Shown: piece after piece, positions 1 to 6,160 of the stretch | Layout of the letters: the number at the start of each line of letters is the position of its first letter | Position numbering within the stretch: position 1 is the first letter of the stretch | Origin: Crocinitomicaceae bacterium | Lineage (GTDB): Bacteria; Bacteroidota; Bacteroidia; Flavobacteriales_D; Crocinitomicaceae | Direction: 5' to 3' | DNA: 8,279 nucleotides | NCBI GenBank assembly: GCA_003512365.1 | Contig: DORI01000027.1 | Span: forward strand, 1 to 8,279 | Notes under the pieces: generated by a model | Seen by the model: only the letters and a program-made list of their open reading frames with translations | Database searches by the model: none | Told to the model about the DNA's origin: nothing | Program-made: the position numbers and the translations under genes

Positions 1-148
1 CAATTTTGTTTCCATCTACCGGCGAATAGGAGTGTATTTCTTCTCCTCTCGTCTTCAACCATTTCCCTCCGGTGGAGGCACCATTATTTACATTATCAAT
101 ACCCAATTGGGAAAGAATGTATTGGATTTCTGTTGTTGCAAGTTCCAT
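1..148 (-). CDS. ALDH7-type aldehyde dehydrogenase, N-terminal 49 residues (partial)
   Basis: The minus strand opens with ATG at 148 and reads without a stop to the left edge. Only 49 residues are visible; the rest, including the catalytic Cys and Glu, lies outside the window. The visible part has the pattern LG(I/L)xxxNxGxxxGxW, then G-E-x-I and YSPVDGxxI. This is the N-terminus of the antiquitin / aminoadipic-semialdehyde dehydrogenase (ALDH7, AmaB/Pcd-like) family, which oxidises L-2-aminoadipate-6-semialdehyde (piperideine-6-carboxylate) in lysine breakdown. The family call rests on this short stretch and remembered family patterns, and other ALDH classes cannot be fully excluded. The start fits: it gives the normal family N-terminus and is preceded by an A/T-rich leader with TAAA directly before ATG. 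It follows queA on the same strand after 127 bases and has its own promoter candidate, so it is probably transcribed separately. Confidence 0.75.
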   Translation of the reverse strand, partial: MELATTEIQYILSQLGIDNVNNGASTGGKWLKTRGEEIHSYSPVDGNKI

Positions 149-205
149 TTTATCAGAAGTTTTTTATAAAATTAATTGAAATCGTTTATTTGTGTTAATG
201 CTTAA

Positions 206-233
206 CAAAAATGTAAACTCTAATGTTTCTCAA
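206..233 (-). promoter_or_regulatory. Candidate Bacteroidota promoter for the aldehyde dehydrogenase gene
   Basis: On the minus strand a TTG (233-231) is followed after 17 bases by CATTTTTG (213-206). This matches the Bacteroidota -33/-7 pattern TTG-N17-23-TAnnTTTG at all but the first base of the -7 box. The implied transcript would start near 200, giving a leader of about 50 bases before the ATG at 148. The region is very A/T-rich, so chance matches are expected. Confidence 0.35.
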
Positions 234-275
234 ATAATGAAAGCAGGTAATATTTAAAAACACTAAAAATTATAA

Positions 276-1334
276 TTATAAGATTAACATCGCGTCACCG
301 TAAGAGTAAAAGCGGTATTTTTCCCGAATTGCTTCATGGTAGGCCTGCATCATCAACTCATGACCGCAGAATGATGAAATCATCATCAACAAAGTAGAAA
401 GCGGTGTGTGAAAATTTGTCACCAAGCAATCTGCTACACTAAAATCATACGGAGGAAAAATGAACTTATTCGTCCATCCGTCGAACGGTTTTAAATACCC
501 TTCAGTTGAAACAGAAGTTTCAATTGCACGCATAGTAGTGGTGCCAATAGCACAAACACGTCGGTTATTTCGTTTGGCCTCATTTACTGCCTCGGCAGCA
601 CTTTCTGGAATAATTACTTGCTCGGAATCCATTTTATGCTTGGTCAAATCCTCCACCTCTACCGAGCGAAATGAGCCAAGACCCACATGTAAGGTCAGTT
701 CAGCAAAGTTTATTCCTTTTAATTCCAATCGCTTCAAAAGTTCCCTTGAAAAATGTAATCCTGCAGTCGGTGCTGCTACAGCCCCTTCCACTTTCGCATA
801 AATCGTTTGGTAACGTTGCTCATCTTCTGGTTCAACTTCTCTCTCAATATATTTTGGAATAGGCGTTTCTCCTAATTCTGTAATTTTTGCCTTGAAATCT
901 TCATAAGGCCCGTCGAATAAAAACCGCAGCGTTCTTCCTCTGGAAGTGGTATTATCGATAACTTCCGCTACAAGTGAATCGTCTTCACCAAAATATAATT
1001 TATTTCCGATGCGAATTTTTCGTGCAGGATCAACCAAAACATCCCAAAGTAAACTTTCACGGTTCAATTCGCGCAATAGAAATACTTCAATTTTAGCACC
1101 TGTTTTCTCTTTATTTCCATACATTCTAGCAGGAAATACTTGAGAATTGTTCAAAATCATCACGTCTCCGTCATCGAAATAATTAATAATATCTTTGAAC
1201 AATTTATGCTCAATTTGTCCAGTGGCGCGGTGAATGACCATTAGGCGGGATTCGTCGCGATGTTCAGTGGGATATTTGGCAATTAATTCAGGGGGAAGGT
1301 CGAAGCTAAACTCCGATAATTTCATTTTGCTCAT
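276..1334 (-). CDS. queA: S-adenosylmethionine:tRNA ribosyltransferase-isomerase QueA
   Basis: QueA transfers and isomerises the ribosyl part of S-adenosylmethionine onto preQ1 at position 34 of tRNAs with GUN anticodons, giving epoxyqueuosine, the penultimate step of queuosine synthesis in the cytoplasm. The 352-residue product has normal family length and is intact. Visible motifs are the N-terminal LSEFSFDLPPELIAKYP region (6-22), RDESRLMV (26-33), FPARMYGNKEKTGAKIEVF (67-85), DPARKIRIG (102-110), the very conserved EGAVAAPTAGLHFS (183-196), LHVGLGSF (215-222), GTTTMRAIE (264-272), TNFHTPLSTLLMM (306-318) and the C-terminal YGDAML (345-350). Two starts are possible. ATG at 1334 gives MSKMKL; ATG at 1325 gives MKL, which is the usual family N-terminus. 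Neither has a Shine-Dalgarno sequence. No other queuosine genes are nearby, and the gene seems to be its own transcription unit. Confidence 0.97.
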   Translation of the reverse strand: MSKMKLSEFSFDLPPELIAKYPTEHRDESRLMVIHRATGQIEHKLFKDIINYFDDGDVMILNNSQVFPARMYGNKEKTGAKIEVFLLRELNRESLLWDVLVDPARKIRIGNKLYFGEDDSLVAEVIDNTTSRGRTLRFLFDGPYEDFKAKITELGETPIPKYIEREVEPEDEQRYQTIYAKVEGAVAAPTAGLHFSRELLKRLELKGINFAELTLHVGLGSFRSVEVEDLTKHKMDSEQVIIPESAAEAVNEAKRNNRRVCAIGTTTMRAIETSVSTEGYLKPFDGWTNKFIFPPYDFSVADCLVTNFHTPLSTLLMMISSFCGHELMMQAYHEAIREKYRFYSYGDAMLIL

Positions 1335-1357
1335 ATGCGTTTTTAAAAGTAAGAGGG

Positions 1358-1389
1358 CAAAGATACAACATGAACCTAGCGCTTGTCAA
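1358..1389 (-). promoter_or_regulatory. queA: Probable queA promoter (Bacteroidota type)
   Basis: Reading the minus strand, TTGACA starts at 1389. After TTG and 21 bases comes TATCTTTG (1365-1358), a perfect match to the TAnnTTTG -7 box of Bacteroidota primary sigma factors, with spacing in the accepted 17-23 range. Transcription would begin around 1351, leaving a short leader of roughly 17 bases to the first queA ATG or 26 to the second. This is the best promoter match in the window. Confidence 0.6.
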
Positions 1390-1433
1390 GTATTTAAGTG
1401 TATTTCTTTCGTATAGAGCATTTTTGATGATGT

Positions 1434-1455
1434 AAATCAGGTTTTTCGCTGATTT
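1434..1455. repeat. 7-bp perfect inverted repeat in the queA / small membrane gene divergent spacer
   Basis: AAATCAG (1434-1440) and CTGATTT (1449-1455) are exact reverse complements separated by the 8-base loop GTTTTTCG. The right arm overlaps a 7-base direct repeat, TTTCGCT at 1444-1450 and again at 1453-1459 (period 9), and CAGG (1438-1441) pairs with CCTG (1460-1463) as a further mirrored pair. The element lies upstream of the divergent queA and the 87-residue gene. It could be a protein-binding operator or a small hairpin. It lacks the GC-rich stem and U-run of an intrinsic terminator. Confidence 0.5.
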
Positions 1456-1460
1456 CGCTC

Positions 1461-1492
1461 CTGTTTTTACTTACCTATTCTATTCAACTTTG
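1461..1492 (+). promoter_or_regulatory. Weak promoter candidate for the small membrane protein gene
   Basis: CAACTTTG (1485-1492) matches TAnnTTTG except at its first base. Twenty-one bases upstream is CTG (1461-1463), a two-of-three match to the TTG -33 element. Initiation near 1499 would leave a leader of only about a dozen bases before ATG 1512. No better plus-strand match was found in this spacer, so the promoter may lie elsewhere. Confidence 0.2.
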
Positions 1493-1511
1493 ATGAATAA
1501 AATAAGTTGTT

Positions 1512-1775
1512 ATGGAAGCAAAAAATGTTACAGAATCAGAGTTCAATAGATTTGGATTAATTGCCGCAATTTTAACGATTGTGGGATGTATGGGTGGTTT
1601 TGCCGTTGGTCTTGGCGCAATAGAGAGCACCATTGCATTAATAATTATTGTAATTCCCACTATGCTTACCTTGAGTTTGCTCTTGGCGGTTGCTCCAATG
1701 AAATGGATATTCAATGCTGCAGGAGCGTGTTTGGCAATTGATGCGATGTTTATTGTGTATTACCTTTTAAATTAA
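1512..1775 (+). CDS. Small hypothetical membrane protein, 87 residues, about three membrane segments
   Basis: I do not recognise this protein. It begins with a short polar, presumably cytoplasmic stretch (residues 1-13, with Glu, Lys, Asn and Arg). Three hydrophobic stretches follow at about 15-36, 39-61 and 65-86, with short turns (G-A-I-E-S at 35-39 and A-P-M-K-W at 61-65). Hydrophobicity of this extent, start to stop in one frame, with an A/T-rich leader (AATAAGTTGTT before ATG), is the evidence that it is a real gene. The reverse-strand reading frame over the same bases looks like its shadow. The gene is divergent from queA and ends 17 bases short of the end of the convergent SGNH-LysM gene. 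Residues G25-C26 and a few glycines in helix 1 are notable, but no catalytic or metal-binding motif is seen. It may be an integral membrane accessory protein; no function can be assigned. Confidence 0.7.
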   Translation: MEAKNVTESEFNRFGLIAAILTIVGCMGGFAVGLGAIESTIALIIIVIPTMLTLSLLLAVAPMKWIFNAAGACLAIDAMFIVYYLLN

Positions 1776-1784
1776 GAATTCTTA
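1773..1784. other. 12-bp perfect palindrome between convergent genes
   Basis: TAAGAATTCTTA reads the same on both strands. It includes the stop codon of the small membrane protein gene and lies just before the convergent stop of the SGNH-LysM gene (1793-1795). The whole gap between the two genes is 17 bases. As RNA it could form at best a 4-bp A/U-rich stem, too weak for a typical intrinsic terminator, so it may be chance. Confidence 0.3.
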
Positions 1785-1792
1785 GTAAATCG

Positions 1793-3259
1793 CTACTTTG
1801 GTATTTTAAGCACTTGACCAGGTCGAATGGTGTTGCTTCTTAGTCCGTTGGCTTTTTTAATTTTAGTAACGGTAGTTCTATGTCTATCTGCAATTTCTGA
1901 AAGTGTGTCACCTGATCGCACCTTATAGTATTTATAACTAGCCTTAGGTGTGGTTTTTTTTGGTTTTGGTTTAACAGGCTCAACTTCGATGTTTTGAGTG
2001 GAATCCACCACCAATTGGGAAGTGTCGAGATAGCTTTTTCCGATAAGCACTTTGGGTATGTCGGCTGAATTCCTAGCAAAATTCAAAGTTTGTTCGATAC
2101 TGAGCGCAAGAAGCTCACCTTTTTTCTCATAACCTTTGTTTGTCAAATGAATCCCGTCTGATAAGGCATAACCCTCTTTTGCCCAATCTCGGATGGTGTT
2201 TTTCCCTCCGGAAAGGTCATAAAAATTCCAGAACATACAGTCGTTTTCCCTTGCCATGGTATCCATTAAATCGCGAAAAGTTGTACAAGCATCAACCACC
2301 CGTTTTTTAAAGTACAAGTCTTGTGTGCTGGTTAAAACAATCATAATTTCAGGATTTTGCTTCCTTAATTTTTCAATTGCTTTTTTCACTTGACTTTCAA
2401 GTTTAGGATCGATGGTATTGTAGTATACGATATCATTCGTGCCAAAATCTAAAACAGCAACATCTGGTTTAAGCACGTCAGCTTGCATTTCGTATTTATC
2501 GAATATAAGAAACGAACGATATGCCGCAGATCCTACGCCTGCAGGATGATAGACTAAACCTCTGTTCTCGGATTTCTCAATAGATAAACCATAAAAACGA
2601 AAGCGTGAGCCTCCGGTTGATTTTACTTTTAAAACGATATCTCGAATCGTATCCGCATAGTTAAATTGCACGCCAAAAGGAGTGTATGTCAATCCATGAT
2701 TTTCATTGATTTGAATTGTATCAATTTGAATAAGTACATCTCTTGTAATAGAATCGTTTTCAAAAAATACGTAAATTTTATGATCGCTTCCTTGAATTGG
2801 TTTCTTGAGTTCAAACTTCAAACTTGCCGTAGGATCAACAGATTCTACCGTCATTCCACAAAACCCTACAGGCAGAGCGCTCGATCTTCCTTGGTAACTT
2901 TTTCTCGACGTCCACTTTCCTGTGTACGAGGTATTATAAACTATGGACCCGTATGTATTTGCAGCTTTGTAACTAAATAAATATCCTAAACCACCGTCTC
3001 CAAACTTCTCTTGAAGGATATTTCTAGCCACCGCGATAGGTTTTCCGGCTTGGATGTGACTTCCTCCAAAATGTACGAAGACAACTTTTTCGTTCGTAAT
3101 ATTGTCGAAATGGCGCAAGAATTTTGCTCCTAAATCGGGATTATAGTATTGGAAGTAAGCAAAGGAGGTGTCAATTTTGAGCGCATCAGGAGATGGACTT
3201 CCTTGCCCAAATACAAGCAATCCGAGAAAACAACAACTAAAGACAAGAGTTAATCTCAT
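1793..3259 (-). CDS. Secreted SGNH hydrolase with inserted domain and C-terminal LysM; candidate O-acetylpeptidoglycan esterase
   Basis: The 488-residue product starts with a signal peptide (hydrophobic 3-17, likely cut after F-G-Q near 19), so it acts outside the inner membrane. SGNH block I is FGGSHIQ (64-70) with presumed nucleophile S67; block III is GTND (273-276); block V is DGIH (368-371), giving presumed triad S67/D368/H371. About 205 residues separate blocks I and III, far more than in a minimal SGNH fold. The extra part (about 128-230) is rich in beta-like segments ending in FRFYGLSIE. That layout resembles Ape1-type O-acetylpeptidoglycan esterases, which carry a CBM35-like insert. 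A Pro/Lys/Thr linker (about 417-441) leads to a LysM domain (444-487: YYKVRSGDTLSEIA, then N-G-L and GQVLKIP), which binds GlcNAc-containing glycans. The ATG overlaps the upstream gene's stop as ATGA, so it is the last gene of the MBOAT operon. Hydrolase versus transferase activity cannot be decided from the sequence. Block I has Gly where GDS families have Asp. Confidence 0.88.
   Translation of the reverse strand: MRLTLVFSCCFLGLLVFGQGSPSPDALKIDTSFAYFQYYNPDLGAKFLRHFDNITNEKVVFVHFGGSHIQAGKPIAVARNILQEKFGDGGLGYLFSYKAANTYGSIVYNTSYTGKWTSRKSYQGRSSALPVGFCGMTVESVDPTASLKFELKKPIQGSDHKIYVFFENDSITRDVLIQIDTIQINENHGLTYTPFGVQFNYADTIRDIVLKVKSTGGSRFRFYGLSIEKSENRGLVYHPAGVGSAAYRSFLIFDKYEMQADVLKPDVAVLDFGTNDIVYYNTIDPKLESQVKKAIEKLRKQNPEIMIVLTSTQDLYFKKRVVDACTTFRDLMDTMARENDCMFWNFYDLSGGKNTIRDWAKEGYALSDGIHLTNKGYEKKGELLALSIEQTLNFARNSADIPKVLIGKSYLDTSQLVVDSTQNIEVEPVKPKPKKTTPKASYKYYKVRSGDTLSEIADRHRTTVTKIKKANGLRSNTIRPGQVLKIPK
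3256..3259 (-). other. ATGA stop/start overlap coupling the DHHW and SGNH-LysM genes
   Basis: On the minus strand the four bases ATGA hold both the ATG of the SGNH-LysM gene (3259-3257) and the TGA of the DHHW gene (3258-3256). Such overlaps usually allow terminating ribosomes to reinitiate, which would keep the two products in step. This supports both the start choice and the operon call. Confidence 0.85.
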
Positions 3260-4596
3260 GGAATTGTATCGGTTATTACCGTTGTTGAATCGACGACTGG
3301 TTTTGGTTTTGGCGGAATATAAACTCCACTTTGAGTGCCTAATCGCCGCATCATGTTTACGGTATTCGGATTCATGACGTGATTCATTCCCGGCGCAAAA
3401 ATGAGGTCATTAATTTTATTTGTTCTAATAATTTCAATCAAATTTTGCTTAGAATAGCGAAGGTCTACCACCCATAATTCCTCGTAATGACTGATTAAGA
3501 ATACGGAGAATGCATTCCCCATTGAATTTTTAATAACAACAGCTTTACGACCATTTTTCACATTGGTGGTAATTTTCATCAACGGCCTGTCTCCACCGAG
3601 GAAAGTAGAATAAGTGGCTCCACCGGAACAACCGTGCTCAAAAACTTTTGCAGCACTTCCTTTAAATCCGAATTCGCCATAACGGATAGCAGTGGTTTGA
3701 ACTTTAGGAATGTAATAGTCCATGACATCAGGATTCTCTTTTACAGAGGGGTCTTGCGTCATTTGATACATCGTGCCCAAGAAATTTGTTTTGGTGCGTT
3801 TTTCCATTTGTTCGAGTGGAACAGGTGTGAATCCAGCACCTTTACAAAAAGCCACGTATGCGTAATAAGCGCCAATAGGTTTCCAATGATGGTCGGTTCC
3901 AAAATACAACTGCTCACCGGCGTGGTTGTTCAACTCTGTAAACACATCACAAAAAATAGCACCATTCGTAAGGTTGTTGCGTATAGCCTCTAATGAGCGC
4001 TGATTTTGGCCATTGTAATGACTGTATTCCGCTGCAGGGATAAAGGCTGATGATAATGGTGGTACAGCAGTTAGTACACGTACTTCACCAGCCAATTGCG
4101 CTGCGTAGTCTGATACCATTCGTGCGAAATTTGCTGCCAATTTTGGACTACCTCCACTTCTTGGGTAAACTCGTCCATTTAAAATCAACAAGCCATTGGA
4201 ATAACTTTCGTCGTATTCATCCAAGTATTCAATCGGATTACCTTGTTCATCAAATTTAGGCTGTTCTCCTTTCTTAGGTTTGAGGTAAACTATTTTCTCT
4301 TGATTTTCAACTTCAATTCCACGTAGTTTTCTTAGTTGAACAGACCACTGCATGAAGGTTTCTCGATGGGGAAAATTGTCGTTTACAAATAAATCAAAAG
4401 TTTTTGCCCAGTCCCCATTCAGGTAATTTTCAAACGTAAAAGGCTGCAATTCCGTTAACTCTCTTTTCTCTGCTGTTAAATAGGCTTTTCCATTGTGAAA
4501 TTCAATATCAGAACGATTATCCCCAATAATAAAGTACATAACGACCATCGAAGAGATAGAAGCAAAAAATACTATGCTATTCAATAAATTCATCAT
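3256..4596 (-). CDS. DHHW-family, AlgJ/AlgX-like membrane-anchored SGNH protein, probable O-acyltransferase partner of the MBOAT protein
   Basis: The 446-residue product has one N-terminal hydrophobic segment (about 4-24) without a clear cleavage site, so it is probably a membrane anchor with the rest in the periplasm. FGTDHHW (232-238) is the signature of the DHHW family and corresponds to the D-x-H-W motif of AlgJ and AlgX. The likely triad is D235, H237 and S358 in VVIKNSMGNAF (353-363), followed by ISHYEELWVVDLRYS (368-382), the family's usual C-terminal core. The residue before S358 is Asn; the pattern I remember is Asp-Ser. The C-terminus (428-446) is a Pro/Lys/Thr-rich tail. AlgJ/AlgX-type proteins take acyl groups delivered by an MBOAT protein and attach them to sugar hydroxyls, and the adjacent upstream MBOAT gene supports that role. 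The acceptor glycan is unknown. Its start sits in TGATGATG, so translation may begin at 4596 or at the next ATG (4593). Confidence 0.88.
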   Translation of the reverse strand: MMNLLNSIVFFASISSMVVMYFIIGDNRSDIEFHNGKAYLTAEKRELTELQPFTFENYLNGDWAKTFDLFVNDNFPHRETFMQWSVQLRKLRGIEVENQEKIVYLKPKKGEQPKFDEQGNPIEYLDEYDESYSNGLLILNGRVYPRSGGSPKLAANFARMVSDYAAQLAGEVRVLTAVPPLSSAFIPAAEYSHYNGQNQRSLEAIRNNLTNGAIFCDVFTELNNHAGEQLYFGTDHHWKPIGAYYAYVAFCKGAGFTPVPLEQMEKRTKTNFLGTMYQMTQDPSVKENPDVMDYYIPKVQTTAIRYGEFGFKGSAAKVFEHGCSGGATYSTFLGGDRPLMKITTNVKNGRKAVVIKNSMGNAFSVFLISHYEELWVVDLRYSKQNLIEIIRTNKINDLIFAPGMNHVMNPNTVNMMRRLGTQSGVYIPPKPKPVVDSTTVITDTIP

Positions 4597-4598
4597 CA
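4591..4598 (-). other. TGATGATG stop/start junction between MBOAT and DHHW genes
   Basis: The minus strand reads TGATGATG here. The MBOAT stop TGA (4598-4596) shares its final A with the first ATG of the DHHW gene (4596-4594), and a second in-frame ATG follows at once (4593-4591). Either start lets a terminating ribosome restart locally, so translation of the two genes is very likely coupled. Which ATG is used cannot be told from the sequence. Confidence 0.8.
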
Positions 4599-6092
4599 GA
4601 ACCGGAAATAGATAAATGGATTATGAGTGGCATTTACCAATAAGGTTGTGGCAATTGCGAGTAAAGCGAAATTTACCGCAGGTTGTGCAAAGTAGTAAAC
4701 GCGTTCAACCTTCAGTCTAAATCGATTTTCCTCTGTGAAAATTTCATCCCATGGAATGCATAACAGAATGACCAAAATAAAGAAATACACGTGCATCATC
4801 AAGTCACCATAGAAAGCGGGATTCACAGCGTTAGGCGAACTAAACAAATTGCCGATAAATCCAAAAAGCGGACTCCAATCACTTTCGTATTTAAAATCTG
4901 AATTTTCGAAGTGTGGATTGCTCAAATATAAAGTATCGAAATAGAAAAGTGCCCGAGAAAAGACAATCAAAATAAGCGTGTAGGCATGACGGATGATGCG
5001 AGGGGTTTTCTTAAGCACGTCCTCTAACAACTTTTCAATCACCATAAAACATCCGAAATATAAACCCCAAAGAACAAAGTTCCAAGATGCTCCGTGCCAA
5101 AATCCGGTGAGTAGCCAAACAATTACAACATTCCGATATCGATTTTTTCTTCCGCCGCCTAGTGGGAAATAGACATAATCACGAAGAAAAGTCCCCAATG
5201 AAATGTGCCACCTTCGGTAAAAATCCCCAACGGATTGCGCCGCATACGGATGCTTGAAGTTCTCATCGTATTTAAATCCGAACATTCTTCCCAACCCAAT
5301 TGCCATGTCAGAATACCCAGAGAAATCAAAATAAATTTGCACTGAAAACATCACAATACCAAACCAGGCCTCATAACTTGACAAGTCAAAATTACCATCC
5401 CCGTGATAAGTGTAAATCATATATTTATCAACCAATTCGGAAGCAATATTGGCAACAACAACTTTTTTAAATAATCCAAAGCAAAAACGCCCGACACCAC
5501 TACTGATCAATGCCCAATCTACTTTTCTATTTTCAATTTGTTCGGCAATCGTAACATAGCGAACTATAGGCCCTGCCACCAATTGGTGGAATAGACTCAC
5601 GAACATAAGGAAATTCAGAGGATTGCGTTGCGCTTTCACATCTCCACGGTATACATCCACAACATAGGAGATGGTTTGAAAAGTGTAAAACGAAATACCG
5701 ATGGGTAATGTATTTGTTGGCTTCTCGAAAGGAGTTTCCATTGAAGTATTGAACCATTCATTGAAATTCTTTAACATCCAATCGATATTTTCCCAGATAA
5801 AACCACCATATTTATAGGCAAACAGAATTCCTAAATTCCCTACTACAGATAAAATCAAAAACAACTTGGCTTTCCATGTTCCATGAAATCGCTCCACTAA
5901 AATACCGTTGAAATAATCGTAAAATGAACTGATGAGCAAGAGGATAATCCACATAGGCTCGCCCCAAGCATAAAAAATCAAGGAGAAAACAGTGAGCGCG
6001 ATATTTCTGTATAAGGTATTCCTGCTGAGGTAATGAAACAACAAACTCAGTGGAAGAAACACATAAATAAAGGTCAAACTTGAAAAAACCAT
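4596..6092 (-). CDS. MBOAT-family membrane O-acyltransferase (AlgI/PatA/DltB-like)
   Basis: The 498-residue polytopic membrane protein has the usual AlgI-type length and order of motifs: LPIGISFYTFQTISYVVD (129-146), LVAGPIVRY (171-179), IYFDFSGYSDMAIGLGRM (253-270), the F-x-x-P-Y and FYRRWHISLGTFLRDY stretch (279-306, with H296), and GFWHGASWNFVLWG (330-343) with the presumed catalytic H333. The last residues, NPFIYFRF, are typical of the family's C-terminus. About ten or more hydrophobic segments are visible throughout. Such proteins take acyl groups, usually acetyl from acetyl-CoA, across the inner membrane and pass them to a periplasmic SGNH partner. The next gene encodes just such a partner. 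The likely acceptor is an envelope polysaccharide or peptidoglycan; the LysM-bearing third gene favours peptidoglycan. It is the first gene of the operon, divergent from the DUF255 gene. The ATG at 6092 gives a normal family N-terminus (LTFIYVFLPL at 6-15). Confidence 0.95.
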   Translation of the reverse strand: MVFSSLTFIYVFLPLSLLFHYLSRNTLYRNIALTVFSLIFYAWGEPMWIILLLISSFYDYFNGILVERFHGTWKAKLFLILSVVGNLGILFAYKYGGFIWENIDWMLKNFNEWFNTSMETPFEKPTNTLPIGISFYTFQTISYVVDVYRGDVKAQRNPLNFLMFVSLFHQLVAGPIVRYVTIAEQIENRKVDWALISSGVGRFCFGLFKKVVVANIASELVDKYMIYTYHGDGNFDLSSYEAWFGIVMFSVQIYFDFSGYSDMAIGLGRMFGFKYDENFKHPYAAQSVGDFYRRWHISLGTFLRDYVYFPLGGGRKNRYRNVVIVWLLTGFWHGASWNFVLWGLYFGCFMVIEKLLEDVLKKTPRIIRHAYTLILIVFSRALFYFDTLYLSNPHFENSDFKYESDWSPLFGFIGNLFSSPNAVNPAFYGDLMMHVYFFILVILLCIPWDEIFTEENRFRLKVERVYYFAQPAVNFALLAIATTLLVNATHNPFIYFRF

Positions 6093-6126
6093 TTCTACAC
6101 TTGTGTGTTTTCGATTAACAAACGAG

Positions 6127-6160
6127 CGAATTTAAGCAGTAATTTTAACTATTCATACAA
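6127..6160 (-). promoter_or_regulatory. Weak promoter candidate for the MBOAT operon
   Basis: On the minus strand TTG (6160-6158) is followed after 23 bases by TAAATTCG (6134-6127), which differs from TAnnTTTG at one fixed position. Spacing is at the upper limit of the Bacteroidota range. A start near 6120 would leave a leader of about 28 bases before the ATG at 6092. The element lies within the 78-base divergent spacer shared with the DUF255 gene, for which I found no convincing plus-strand promoter. Confidence 0.25.

Noticed and set aside
460..801. Plus-strand open frame opposite queA
   Set aside because: It lies wholly antisense to the intact, clearly conserved queA and has no recognisable protein features. 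The same applies to the shorter plus-strand frames around 671-862, 946-1143 and 1234-1416.
1484..1714. Minus-strand open frame opposite the small membrane gene
   Set aside because: It is antisense to the hydrophobic 87-residue frame, which has better start placement and a coherent three-helix layout. The reverse frame is only a mirror of that composition.
2666..2980. Plus-strand open frame opposite the SGNH-LysM gene
   Set aside because: Antisense to a conserved domain-bearing gene; Cys- and Arg-rich composition without motifs. Other antisense frames at 3168-3377, 3634-3993 and 4050-4259 were dropped for the same reason.
3226..3259. Lipoprotein signal in the SGNH-LysM protein (C9-C10)
   Set aside because: The cysteines are near the beginning of the hydrophobic core with hydrophobic residues continuing to 17, so a standard cleavable signal peptide fits better than a lipobox.
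3256..6092. Alginate biosynthesis operon
   Set aside because: The MBOAT and DHHW proteins resemble AlgI and AlgJ/AlgX, but no polymerase, epimerase or export gene is present and the LysM partner points to another glycan. The Alg names were therefore not used.
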